64,000 bases of DNA from CAWEQO01 sp963811225 (GTDB lineage Bacteria > Chloroflexota > Anaerolineae > Anaerolineales > Anaerolineaceae). How positions within the stretch are numbered: position 1 is the stretch's first letter; every line of letters begins with the position of its first letter. The position numbers were made by a program, and so were the translations under genes. The DNA lies in the NCBI GenBank assembly GCA_963811225.1, contig CAWEQO010000002.1:620001-684000 (forward strand), given 5' to 3'. Below the pieces are notes generated by a model. The model had not been told where the DNA came from, ran no database searches, and saw only the letters and a list, made by a program, of their open reading frames with translations. Shown here one piece after another: positions 50,097 to 59,052 of this stretch.

Positions 50097-51083
50097 ATGA
50101 CTGAATTGCTGAAGGTTCAGGGGCTGAAAACACAGTTTCAAACGCGCGACGGCACCATCCACGCTGTCAATGGGGTCTCTTTCGACCTGAACGCGGGCGA
50201 AACGCTTGGCATCGTCGGCGAAAGCGGATGCGGAAAGAGCGTGAGCGTCATGTCGGTGCTGCGCCTGATCCAATCCCCTCCCGGCAAAGTGGTCGCCGGC
50301 AGCGCCATCTTCGAGGACAAGGATCTGCTGAAGATGTCGGACGATGAGATCCGCCAGGTGCGCGGCTCAAAGATCAGCATGATCTTCCAAGACCCGATGA
50401 CCTCGTTCAACCCGGTGCTGACCATTGGCCGCCAGATGACCGAGCCGCTCGAAGCGCACATGGGCATGTCCATGAAAGAGGCCGAGAAAAAAGCAGTCGA
50501 GATGCTGGAGATTGTTGGCATCCCTAACGCCGGCGACCGCCTGAGCGATTACCCGCACCAGTTTTCGGGCGGCATGCGCCAGCGTGTCATGATCGCCATG
50601 TCTCTGACCTGCAATCCACAAATCCTCATCGCCGACGAGCCCACCACCGCCCTCGATGTAACCATCCAGGCCCAGATCGTCGAGCTGGTCAAGGAACTGC
50701 GCGACACCCTCGGCATGGCGATCATCTGGATCACGCACGATCTCGGCATCGTGGCCGGGCTGGCCGACCGGGTCGCGGTGATGTATGCCGGTTACCTGAT
50801 CGAAGAAGCCCCCGTGAGCGATCTTTATAAACATCCCCAGCACCCCTATTCGCTCGGCCTGCTGGCCAGCTTGCCGCGTGTGGACATGAACACCCGCAAG
50901 GCTCTCGTGCCGATCAACGGCCTGCCGCCGGTGCTATTCGAAGACCCCACCTACTGCCCGTTCATCTCCCGCTGCCGCTACGTTGTCGATCGCTGCCGGG
51001 TGCAAAGACCCGAGCTCCGCACGGTCAATTCCGGCCATAAGGTGGCATGTTGGGTCGATCCAGTTACAGGGAAGGAGCGCTGA
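50097..51083 (+). CDS. Oligopeptide/dipeptide ABC transporter ATPase (DppD/OppD-like)
   Basis: 328 residues. Walker A is GESGCGKSVSVMSV, the signature is FSGGMRQRVMIAMSL, Walker B is LIADEPTTALDVT, and the C-terminal extension has EEAPVSDLYKHPQHPYSLGLL plus a Cys-rich tail (CPFISRCRYVVDRCRV) that in this family can bind an iron-sulfur cluster. It energises the importer together with the second ATPase. Its last base is the first base of the next start codon. The operon order is ATPases first, then binding protein and permeases. Confidence 0.9.
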   Translation: MTELLKVQGLKTQFQTRDGTIHAVNGVSFDLNAGETLGIVGESGCGKSVSVMSVLRLIQSPPGKVVAGSAIFEDKDLLKMSDDEIRQVRGSKISMIFQDPMTSFNPVLTIGRQMTEPLEAHMGMSMKEAEKKAVEMLEIVGIPNAGDRLSDYPHQFSGGMRQRVMIAMSLTCNPQILIADEPTTALDVTIQAQIVELVKELRDTLGMAIIWITHDLGIVAGLADRVAVMYAGYLIEEAPVSDLYKHPQHPYSLGLLASLPRVDMNTRKALVPINGLPPVLFEDPTYCPFISRCRYVVDRCRVQRPELRTVNSGHKVACWVDPVTGKER

Positions 51084-52069
51084 TGGCCGCCGGAACAGAA
51101 GTTTTGCTGCACGTTGAAAATTTGGTAAAGCACTTCCCCATCCTGCGTGGGGTGATCCTTCAGCGCCAGGTGGGCGCAGTGCACGCCGTGGATGGCGTCA
51201 GCTTCGATATCCGCCGGGGAGAAACCCTGGGGCTGGTAGGGGAATCGGGCTGCGGCAAGTCGACCACCGGGCGCACCGTTTTGCAGCTGCAAAAGCCGAC
51301 CTCCGGCAAGGTGTTGTTCGAGGGCGTCGACCTGGTCACGCTGGAAGACAAAAAACTGCGCAAGATGCGCCGCAAGATGCAGATGATCTTCCAAGACCCG
51401 TATGCCAGCCTGAACCCGCGCATGACCATCGGCGAAATCATCGGCGAGCCGCTGCGCCTGCACGGCCTGGCCGACCGCAAGGGATCGGACCTGAAGGTGA
51501 TGGAACTGCTGGAGCTGGTGGGCCTCAACTCGGCTTACGCCAACCGCTACCCCCACGAATTCTCGGGTGGGCAGCGCCAGCGGGTTGGGGTGGCGCGCTC
51601 GCTGTCCCTGAACCCCTCGCTAATCGTCTGCGACGAGCCCATCTCGGCTTTGGACGTTTCAATCCAGGCGCAGGTGGTCAACCTGCTGGAAGAGCTTCAA
51701 GAAAAATTCAACCTGGCTTATCTGTTTATCGCTCATGACCTTTCAATGGTGCGCCACATTAGCAACCGGGTGGCGGTGATGTACCTGGGCACCATTGTTG
51801 AACTGGCCTCGCGTGATGAGATCTACGATCACCCCGTCCACCCGTACACGCAGGCGCTGCTTTCGGCTGTACCGATCCCCGACCCCGATGCGGAAAGGGG
51901 CAGAAAGCGGATCATTTTAGAGGGCGACGTTCCCTCTCCGGTCAATCCCCCTTCGGGATGCCGCTTCCGCACACGCTGCCCACTCGCGAGCCAGGTCTGC
52001 ATCGATGAGAGCCCTGCTTATCGTGAAATTGCCCCCGAACATTTTGTAGCTTGTCACTCGGTCGCCTAG
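51083..52069 (+). CDS. Oligopeptide/dipeptide ABC transporter ATPase (DppF/OppF-like)
   Basis: The start is ATG 51083 after GAAGGAG (51071-51077), one base into the previous stop; 328 residues. Walker A is GESGCGKSTTGRTV, the signature is FSGGQRQRVGVARSL and Walker B is LIVCDEPISALDVS. FPILRGVILQRQVGAVHAVD is the typical OppF start, and CRFRTRCPLASQVC is the C-terminal Cys motif. It forms the heterodimer with the preceding ATPase. About 140 bases separate it from the binding-protein gene. Confidence 0.9.
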   Translation: MAAGTEVLLHVENLVKHFPILRGVILQRQVGAVHAVDGVSFDIRRGETLGLVGESGCGKSTTGRTVLQLQKPTSGKVLFEGVDLVTLEDKKLRKMRRKMQMIFQDPYASLNPRMTIGEIIGEPLRLHGLADRKGSDLKVMELLELVGLNSAYANRYPHEFSGGQRQRVGVARSLSLNPSLIVCDEPISALDVSIQAQVVNLLEELQEKFNLAYLFIAHDLSMVRHISNRVAVMYLGTIVELASRDEIYDHPVHPYTQALLSAVPIPDPDAERGRKRIILEGDVPSPVNPPSGCRFRTRCPLASQVCIDESPAYREIAPEHFVACHSVA

Positions 52070-52212
52070 CGCAGCCGGAACGGATAAGGAAACCCTCCGT
52101 CCGAAACGGATCGAAGTGAAAAGGAGGTGCTGGCACGCCAGATCAACATCGAAATCCCCGCCTGTCGTTGAACCATTTTTTTCGACCAGATAATGTAGAA
52201 GGAGAGATAAAC

Positions 52213-53917
52213 ATGTCAACAGATGGTAAAAGCAAAAAATTTACTCGACGTAGTTTTTTGCACATTGCCGGCCTGAGCGCTGCTTCGGCAGCCCTGGCAG
52301 CCTGCGCCCCCAAGGCGACTGAGGTTGCTGTCCCCACCGCGGCTGGTTCCAAGCCAACCGATGCTCCCCTGGCCACCGCCGCTTCACCAGCCGCAGCCGC
52401 CAGCAAGATCGTACGTGTGGCCTACACCCGCGAAGTAGACGTCCTGAACGCTTTCACCAGCCAGATGCTCTGTGATATCGAGTTCTGCATGGTCGAGGGT
52501 CTGATCCAGAACAATGACAAGGGTGAGGTCGTCCCGATCCTGGCCACCGAGATCCCAACCCTGGGCAACGGCGGCATCGTCGAAAACGGCGACGGCACCT
52601 ACGACATCACCTGGAAGCTGCAGCCGAATGTCAAGTGGCACGACGGCGAGCCCTTCACCAGCAAGGATGTGGCCTTCACCTGGAAGTTCGTCTCGGATCC
52701 TGAATCGCAGACCTACAACAGCGACGACTACCGCGGCATCACCAAGGTAGAGACCCCCGACGACACCACCGCCGTCTTCACCTGGGACGGCCTGTACGGC
52801 ACCTACTCGAACCTGTTCGAGGCGATGCTGCCCGAGCACAAACTGGGCGGCCTGAGCGTGGCTGAGATCGTGCAGAATGAAGAATACAACCGCAGCCCGA
52901 TTGGCACCGGCCCCTTCAAGTTCGCCGAGTGGAAGTCTGGCGAGTACATTCGCATCGTCAAGAACGATAACTACTGGCGCGGCGATCCCTATCCCAACAT
53001 CGACGAGATCGTGTTCTCGTTCATCCCCGATGACAACACCCGCCTGAACGCTCTCAAGACCGGCGAGTATCACATCGGCGAGATCCTGCCCGTGCAGGTC
53101 AAGGACCTGAAAGACAACCCGAACGGCAAAGTCATCCTGATCGAACTCGAATGCCTTCCTGCACTTCGACACCAGCATCGAAACCGAGAACGGCAAGGTC
53201 CTGTTCGATGACGTCAACGTCCGCAAGGCCATGTACCACGCCATCGACCGCAACGCCATCGCCGAGCAGTTGATGGAAGGCACCGTCACGGTCATCAACA
53301 GCCCCATCAACCCCAACAGCGTTTGGTACAACTCAGAGGTCACCTCGTACGATTACGATGTGGCGCTGTCCAAGCAAATGCTGGACGAGGCCGGTTGGGC
53401 TCCTGGCTCCGACGGCATCCGCGCCAAGGACGGCGTACGCTTCTCCTTCACCATGCTGAATCGCTCCGGCAAACAGGACCGCATCAACGTGGCCCAGGTC
53501 ATCCAGGCCCAACTCAAAGAGGTTGGCATGGAAGTGAACTTCGAGACCCTGGAAGCCACCGCCTATACCAACCAGTGGCGCACCGGCCAGTGGGAAGCCA
53601 CCGTCAGCGGCTGGTTCCTGCCCGCCGACCCGAGCATGACCGCCATCTACGGCTGCGGCGGCTCGAACAATATGACCGGCTACTGCGATCCCCAGCTGGA
53701 CGAGGTCATGCAGGCTTCGGACAAGGATCTGGACTTCGACAAGCGCAAACCGCTGCTCGATCAGGCCCAGGCGATCCTGGCCGATGATGCCTTCTCCCTG
53801 CCGCTCTACGCCATGGTAACCCCCATGTACGTCTCGAACGAGCTGGTCAACTTCAAGGGAAGCGGCACGAACTACGGCAGCTTCTGGAACGTGTACGAAT
53901 GGGACCTCAAGGCATAA
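52213..53917 (+). CDS. ABC transporter substrate-binding protein (SBP_bac_5), Tat lipoprotein, frameshifted
   Basis: The start is ATG 52213 after AAGGAGAG. The signal has a twin-arginine motif (TRRSFLHIAGL) and a lipobox (ALAAC), then an Ala/Thr/Pro linker. Family-5 solute-binding features follow: WKLQPNVKWHDGEPFTSKDV, IGTGPFKFAEWKSGEYI. Near 53140-53150 the homology moves into the +1 frame (SNAFLHFDTSIETENG), then VRKAMYHAIDRNAIAEQL to the stop at 53915. Joined it is about 568 residues, normal for the family. Read as GAACTCG the site lacks two A residues relative to an expected GAAAACTCG (or has one base too many). It should capture an oligopeptide or related solute outside the cell. Confidence 0.85.
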
Positions 53918-53951
53918 CCGAGGCTTCCTGAAGATAGAACGGTAAAACAAG

Positions 53952-53993
53952 TGATGAGGGCTGGGGATGATGCATGTTCTTCAGCCCTCATCA
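53952..53993 (+). promoter_or_regulatory. Stem-loop between binding-protein and permease genes
   Basis: TGATGAGGGCTG (53952-53963) pairs exactly with CAGCCCTCATCA (53982-53993) around an 18-base loop, followed by TTAAAA. A stable stem here is common in importer operons, where it protects the binding-protein message and reduces permease transcription. The remaining ~110 bases to the permease show no gene. Confidence 0.55.
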
Positions 53994-54103
53994 TTAAAAT
54001 CAGAACCTTACGAGCGTAGCTAAAAAGTGCAGTCGTGATGGGAACGGCACAACGGTAGTTTTTAGCGACACTCGAAAAAGAATGATTTGGAGGGTTCAGA
54101 ACC

Positions 54104-55057
54104 ATGGCAAGATATATCGTCCGCCGAGTTTTGCAAATGATCCCCCTGATGCTCGGAATCTCGGTAATTTTATTCCTGATCATCCAGTCCGCTCCGGGCG
54201 GCCCGGAGGGTATGATGCTGCAATCGGGCTTGACGATCGACCCAAGCGTGGTGGAAGCCTACCGGCACCGCCTGGGTGTCGATCAGCCTATTTACGTGCA
54301 GTATTTCAAATGGATTTCGGCTGCGGTGACCGGCGATCTTGGGTTTAGCTTCCAGACTGCCCGCCCGGTTGGCGCGATGATCTTGGAGCGCATGCCCGCC
54401 ACCCTCGAACTGATGGCTGTCTCGTTCTTGCTGGCGGCCCTGATCGCCATTCCCTTGGGCATCTACAGCGCACTGCATCAGTACAGCGGCTTCGACATCC
54501 TCGGCACCACCGCTTCCTTTTTAGGCATCGCCATGCCGGTGTTCTGGTTTGGCCTGATCTTGCAGCTGGTCTTATCCGTGAAACTCGGCTGGCTGCCGGT
54601 GTCGGGCACACAAACGGTCAGCGACACGTCACTTTTCGATCAAATCAAGCATCTGATCCTTCCCACGATTGTGCTTTCGCTGCACTCGATTGCCGGATGG
54701 TCGCGCTACATGCGCTCCAGCATGTTGGGCGTGATCCGCTCCGACTACATCCGCACGGCCCACGCCAAGGGCCTGCGCGAGCGGATCGTGGTCTTCCGCC
54801 ACACGGTGAAGAATGCGCTCATCCCGGTCGTCACCATCATGGCGCTCGACCTGGCGGGCCTGTTTTCCGGCGCGGTCATCACCGAAACGATCTTCGCCTG
54901 GCCGGGGATTGGGCGCCTGTTCGTGCAGTCGATGTACGCCCGTGACTACCCGGTTCTGATGGGCATTTTGATGATGGGTTCGTTCATGGTTGTGTTCTTC
55001 AACCTGATCGCCGACCTGGTGTACGCCTGGTTAGATCCCCGTATCAGCTACTCGTAA
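54104..55057 (+). CDS. Oligopeptide/dipeptide ABC transporter permease (DppB/OppB-like)
   Basis: 317 residues with six transmembrane helices. The N-terminal MARYIVRRVLQMIPLMLGIS is the family start, YRHRLGVDQPIYVQYFKW follows, and the binding-protein-dependent permease loop is YIRTAHAKGLRERIVVFRH (EAA-type contact with the ATPases). FSGAVITETIFAWPGIGRL is also conserved. It makes half of the transmembrane channel with the next protein. It starts about 190 bases after the binding-protein gene. Confidence 0.9.
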   Translation: MARYIVRRVLQMIPLMLGISVILFLIIQSAPGGPEGMMLQSGLTIDPSVVEAYRHRLGVDQPIYVQYFKWISAAVTGDLGFSFQTARPVGAMILERMPATLELMAVSFLLAALIAIPLGIYSALHQYSGFDILGTTASFLGIAMPVFWFGLILQLVLSVKLGWLPVSGTQTVSDTSLFDQIKHLILPTIVLSLHSIAGWSRYMRSSMLGVIRSDYIRTAHAKGLRERIVVFRHTVKNALIPVVTIMALDLAGLFSGAVITETIFAWPGIGRLFVQSMYARDYPVLMGILMMGSFMVVFFNLIADLVYAWLDPRISYS

Positions 55058-55074
55058 GCATGAAGGAGATAAAG

Positions 55075-55977
55075 ATGACGACTGTAACGAGCGTACCTGC
55101 TGGCGAAGATGGCCTGTTGGAACACGTCAAAGTCGAAACGCAGGCGACCATCATCTGGGAAAACTTTAAGCGGCACAAGATCGCCGTGGCGGCTTCGGTC
55201 CTGTTCATCCTGATGGCAGTCGGCTGTTTCACCGCCCCCCTGATCGCCCCCTATAAGTTCGACGCGATCGACCTGTCCGCCATCCGCGAGGCCCCCAGCA
55301 TTAAGCACCTCATGGGCACCGACGACCTGGGCCGCGACCTGTTCACCCGTATTCTCTACGGCGGCCGCATCTCGATCTTGATCGGTATTTTCTCGGCCGT
55401 GATCGGCGCCAGTGTCGGTGCGTTGATGGGTGCGCTTGCCGGTTATTACGGCGGCAATCTGGACAACGTCTTGATGCGCTTCACCGACATCGCCTACTCC
55501 ATCCCGACCCTGCCGCTGCTGATCGTGCTGAGTTCGTTCTCCAGCTCGGCGGTGCCGACCATCGTGCTGATCATCGGCTTCCTCAGCTGGATGCCGACCG
55601 CTCGTGTCGTGCGCGGCTCGGTCCTCTCGGCCAAGGAGAAGGAATACGTCGAGGCGGCCCACATGATCGGCGCACCCGACCGGGTGATCATCTGGCAGCA
55701 CATCCTGCCGAACGTGGCAGGCCCGATCATCGTCGGCGCGACGCTGGGCGTGGGCAACGCCATCATCGTAGAATCCTCGCTGAGCTTCCTGGGCCTGGGC
55801 GTGCAGCCGCCGACCCCCACCTGGGGCAACATGCTGATGAACTCGCAGGCCACCATGGCCGAAAAGCCCTGGCTGACCATCTTCCCCGGCATGGCAATTT
55901 TGCTGATTGTGCTGGCGGTCAACTTCATCGGGGACGGCCTGCATGACGCCCTCGACCCGACGCTGCGGCGCAGATAG
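55075..55977 (+). CDS. Oligopeptide/dipeptide ABC transporter permease (DppC/OppC-like)
   Basis: The start is ATG 55075, seven bases after AAGGAG; an in-frame ATG at 55060 contains that ribosome site and is less likely. It has 300 residues and six helices. HLMGTDDLGRDLFTRILYGG is the signature of the DppC group, and VRGSVLSAKEKEYVEAAHMI is the EAA loop. LSFLGLGVQPPTPTWGNML closes the family. It completes the importer. A strong terminator follows 10 bases after its stop. Confidence 0.9.
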   Translation: MTTVTSVPAGEDGLLEHVKVETQATIIWENFKRHKIAVAASVLFILMAVGCFTAPLIAPYKFDAIDLSAIREAPSIKHLMGTDDLGRDLFTRILYGGRISILIGIFSAVIGASVGALMGALAGYYGGNLDNVLMRFTDIAYSIPTLPLLIVLSSFSSSAVPTIVLIIGFLSWMPTARVVRGSVLSAKEKEYVEAAHMIGAPDRVIIWQHILPNVAGPIIVGATLGVGNAIIVESSLSFLGLGVQPPTPTWGNMLMNSQATMAEKPWLTIFPGMAILLIVLAVNFIGDGLHDALDPTLRRR

Positions 55978-55986
55978 TCTTATTTA

Positions 55987-56024
55987 TTGGGGGTGTGCCT
56001 TAAAAGGGCACACCCCCAATTTTT
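55987..56024 (+). terminator. Rho-independent terminator after the ABC operon
   Basis: TTGGGGGTGTGCC (55987-55999) pairs exactly with GGCACACCCCCAA (56007-56019) around a 7-base loop and is followed by TTTTT. The 13-bp GC-rich stem with a T-tract is a classical intrinsic terminator. Confidence 0.85.
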
Positions 56025-56096
56025 GAACGGATGATCGCGGGGCTGGTATGCGCAGGGGGATGCCCCCCTTTCCAAATAGCGGAACAAGGAGTCATC

Positions 56097-57764
56097 ATGC
56101 CACAAGCCGAATCCCTCGAATCACGCTACGATCGTCTATCCGACGAATTTTTCGACGTTTTTTACACCTATTATCCCGTCCACGCCACCCGCCAGGGGCT
56201 GCACCAGTACGACCGCTCGCTGGGTCATTACCACCGGGCCGAGATCGACGAGACCTTGCGGCGCATGCAGGCCGTGCAGGCCCAGGTGGCGGCCATCGAC
56301 CCGGCGCAGATGGATCATCTGCACGCCCTGGACCACCCCGTGCTGACCACGCGCCTGAAGCGTGAGATCTACTGGGTGGAGCAGTGGCGCTTCTGGGAAA
56401 ATAACCCCCTGTTCTACAAAGACGTCATCATCGAGGGCATGTTCAACCTGGTCAGCCGCAATTTTGCGCCGCCGGAAGAACGCCTGCAGGCTCTGATCGA
56501 GCGCCAGAAGTGTGTGCCCGACGTGCTCCAGGCAGCCTACGAGAACCTGAGCAACCCACCCAAGGAGTACACGACCCAGGCCATCGAGCAGGTGCAGGGC
56601 GGCCGCAGCTTTTTCGAGAACCTACCGGGCGCTTTCCATGATGTGCAAGACCAGGCCCTGCTGGCCGAGCTCGAGCGCACCAACGCCGTGGTGATGGCCG
56701 AAATGGATCGATACCTGATCTTCTTGCAGGAAGACCTGCTGCCGCGTTCCAACGGCAATTTTGCCGTCGGCGAGGCCGGCATCCAGGCCATCATCGACGC
56801 CGAGGAGATGATCGATGTGCCTGTCAAGGACATCCTGGCGCGCTGCTATCACGACCTGGAACGCACCGAGGCCGAGATCGCCGCGCTGGTGAAGCAGATC
56901 GATCCGCAGGCCGAGGTGGAAGAGCTGGTGGCCCGCATGCGCGCCGATCACGCTGCGCCCGAAGACCTGTACCAGGCCATCGTCGACGAGCTGGCGCAGG
57001 TGCGCAGCTGCCTGAGCGAGTACGATCTGATGACCGTACCGCCCGAGATGCCGCACGTGATCGCCACGCCCATGCCCGACTACGCCAGCGGCGGCGGTAT
57101 GATGCTGACCCCCGGGCCGTTCGAGACCGTGGCGACCGAGTCGTACCTGGCGCTGCAGATCCCCAAGCCCGGCTGGACCCAAGACCGCATCGATGGGCTG
57201 TGGAGCGATTTCAACACCTACGCCCTGATGCTGCTGATGGCCCATGAATGCTATCCGGGTCACCACTTCCAGTTCTACATGGAGAAGCGGGTCGCCCTGC
57301 GAGCCAGCAAGGACCACGATTCCGATTCCAATTCAGACGGCTGGGCCGAGTATGGCAAGTACATGCTGGTGGAACACGTCTACGGCCCGCAGAGCCCCTT
57401 CTACCGCCTGGCGGCGCTGCTGTCGAAGCGCAGTTACATCGCCGCCGCCATTGCCGGGATGGAGATACACCTGCAGGTGAAGACCCTGGAGCAGGCGTCC
57501 GATTTCTTAATGGAGAAGCAGGGCCGCACCCGCGCCAACACCTACATCTGGGTGCTGAACCGCGCCACCCATTATCCCACCCACCTGACCTACTACATTG
57601 GCAGTGAGATGGTGCGCAAGCTGCATGACGACTACCGGGCGCTCAAGGGAGACGCCTTCTCTCTGAAGGAATTCAACGACAAATTCTTGACCTATGGGCT
57701 GATCCCGATCAAGGTGATCCGCCGGGACATGCTTGGCGACGCCGACGACGGGGTGCTGTTCTAG
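56097..57764 (+). CDS. DUF885 family protein (putative zinc peptidase), HECYPGHH
   Basis: The start is ATG 56097 after AACAAGGAG, giving 555 residues. The N-terminal RLSDEFFDVFYTYYPVHATR and LHQYDRSLGHYHRAEI are family typical. The metal motif MAHECYPGHHFQF is at residues 381-393 (His383, Glu384, His389), followed by a conserved DGWAEYGKYM block. It is closely related to the protein at 59053; the motif sits at the same residue number in both. DUF885 proteins are regarded as M32-like carboxypeptidases but few are characterised. It lies between the peptide importer and a Gfo/Idh/MocA gene, so hydrolysis of an imported peptide or conjugate is the likely role. No signal peptide is seen, so it is cytoplasmic. 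Confidence 0.82.
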   Translation: MPQAESLESRYDRLSDEFFDVFYTYYPVHATRQGLHQYDRSLGHYHRAEIDETLRRMQAVQAQVAAIDPAQMDHLHALDHPVLTTRLKREIYWVEQWRFWENNPLFYKDVIIEGMFNLVSRNFAPPEERLQALIERQKCVPDVLQAAYENLSNPPKEYTTQAIEQVQGGRSFFENLPGAFHDVQDQALLAELERTNAVVMAEMDRYLIFLQEDLLPRSNGNFAVGEAGIQAIIDAEEMIDVPVKDILARCYHDLERTEAEIAALVKQIDPQAEVEELVARMRADHAAPEDLYQAIVDELAQVRSCLSEYDLMTVPPEMPHVIATPMPDYASGGGMMLTPGPFETVATESYLALQIPKPGWTQDRIDGLWSDFNTYALMLLMAHECYPGHHFQFYMEKRVALRASKDHDSDSNSDGWAEYGKYMLVEHVYGPQSPFYRLAALLSKRSYIAAAIAGMEIHLQVKTLEQASDFLMEKQGRTRANTYIWVLNRATHYPTHLTYYIGSEMVRKLHDDYRALKGDAFSLKEFNDKFLTYGLIPIKVIRRDMLGDADDGVLF

Positions 57765-57872
57765 GGAAAGACCCGAGTGGGATTGGAAGATCACAGCGAG
57801 CTGCACGGATCGACGCGGTTTTGGCGTTTGCGCCGGCGCAGCACAATATTGCAGAAGGACGGGTGAAATTGT

Positions 57873-59027
57873 ATGGCTGAAAAGTTACGTGTAGGTGTGA
57901 TTGGGGCAGGGCGCTGGTCAGGCACGGCGCATCTGCCTGGTTTCGTCGGGTCGCCGCTGTGCGACGTCGTGATGCTGTGCGACCTGGACCGGGAACTGGC
58001 GGAAGCGCGCGCCCAGGAGTTCGACATCCCTGAAGTGACGACCGATTATCAAAAGCTCCTGGCGCGCACCGATATCGATGTGGTCGATATCGCCACGAGC
58101 GGCGACAACCACGAGCCGCTGACGTTCGCAGCGCTGGAGGCCGGGAAACACGTGCTGGTTGAAAAGCCGGTGTGCCACGACTATCGTGACGTGCTGCGTG
58201 CCGATGCCCTGGCGAAATCCAAAGGGCTGAAAACCAAAGTTGGGTTGACCTTCCGCTACGCGCCTGCCGTGCAGTACATGTTCGAGCTGGTGCGCGAAGG
58301 CTTCATTGGCGATCCCTACATTTTCAACGGTTACGAGCAGAATTCCCAATGGCTCGATCCGGATACCGCCATGGACAAGCGCAATCACAAGGTCAAGCCG
58401 GCCGGCCCATCCCCGTTTGGCAGCGACTTCACACGCGAAGGTATCAAGGTCGGATCGCTGGAGGGCTATGGCGCGCCGACGATCGACATCGGGCTGGAGC
58501 TGGTGAACAGCGACCTGAAGCAGGTGGTGGGCATCTTGGGCAACATGGTGCCCTTCCGGCGGCGGACGCAGCTGGACACCGAGCGCGAGCGCATTAACAT
58601 CGACGACGCCGACATGTTCATCGGCGAGTGCGACAATGGGGCGCTTTACTCCATGCAAAGCAGCTACGTGACGGTTGGGAACTATCCGGGCATCGAGGCG
58701 CGCATCTTCGGCTCGAAGGGCGCACTCAAAGCGCGCCTGGTGGAGGAGTTTGGCGTGATCCAAACCCTGCACAGCGCCAAGCCGGATTCGGTCGAGTTCG
58801 TGCCGGTGGATATCCCGCGGCGCTTTTTCCCGCCCGCTTATCAGGAAGGCCAGCCCTGGGGAACCGTCTTTTACGCCTGCCTGGTGCACAACTTCATGCA
58901 GGAGATCGTTGACGGCGGCGAAACCAACCAGGGCAACTTTGCCCAAAGCGCCCGCGTGCAGGAGATCATCAACGCTGTGGCGTTGTCGCACCGCCAGCAC
59001 CGCTGGGTAAACCTGCCTTTATCATAA
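57873..59027 (+). CDS. Gfo/Idh/MocA family oxidoreductase (4)
   Basis: 384 residues. VGVIGAGRWSGTAHLPGF is the nucleotide loop, VLVEKPVCHDYRDVL the EKP motif, and FNGYEQNSQWLDPDTAMDKR, LEGYGAPTIDIGLELVNSD and INIDDADMFIGEC are shared with the copy at 38813. The two are clearly a recent duplication. It lies between two DUF885 genes, as the copies at 34623 and 38813 flank the first DUF885 pair, which argues that both enzyme families act on the same class of substrate. Reaction direction and substrate unknown. Confidence 0.87.
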   Translation: MAEKLRVGVIGAGRWSGTAHLPGFVGSPLCDVVMLCDLDRELAEARAQEFDIPEVTTDYQKLLARTDIDVVDIATSGDNHEPLTFAALEAGKHVLVEKPVCHDYRDVLRADALAKSKGLKTKVGLTFRYAPAVQYMFELVREGFIGDPYIFNGYEQNSQWLDPDTAMDKRNHKVKPAGPSPFGSDFTREGIKVGSLEGYGAPTIDIGLELVNSDLKQVVGILGNMVPFRRRTQLDTERERINIDDADMFIGECDNGALYSMQSSYVTVGNYPGIEARIFGSKGALKARLVEEFGVIQTLHSAKPDSVEFVPVDIPRRFFPPAYQEGQPWGTVFYACLVHNFMQEIVDGGETNQGNFAQSARVQEIINAVALSHRQHRWVNLPLS

Positions 59028-59052
59028 ACAAGAAACCGCAAAGGAAAATAAA

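Noticed and set aside
53130..53160. Two separate genes for the binding protein
   Set aside because: The parts match the first and second halves of one family-5 binding protein without overlap of function; the second lacks any signal peptide or start site of its own.
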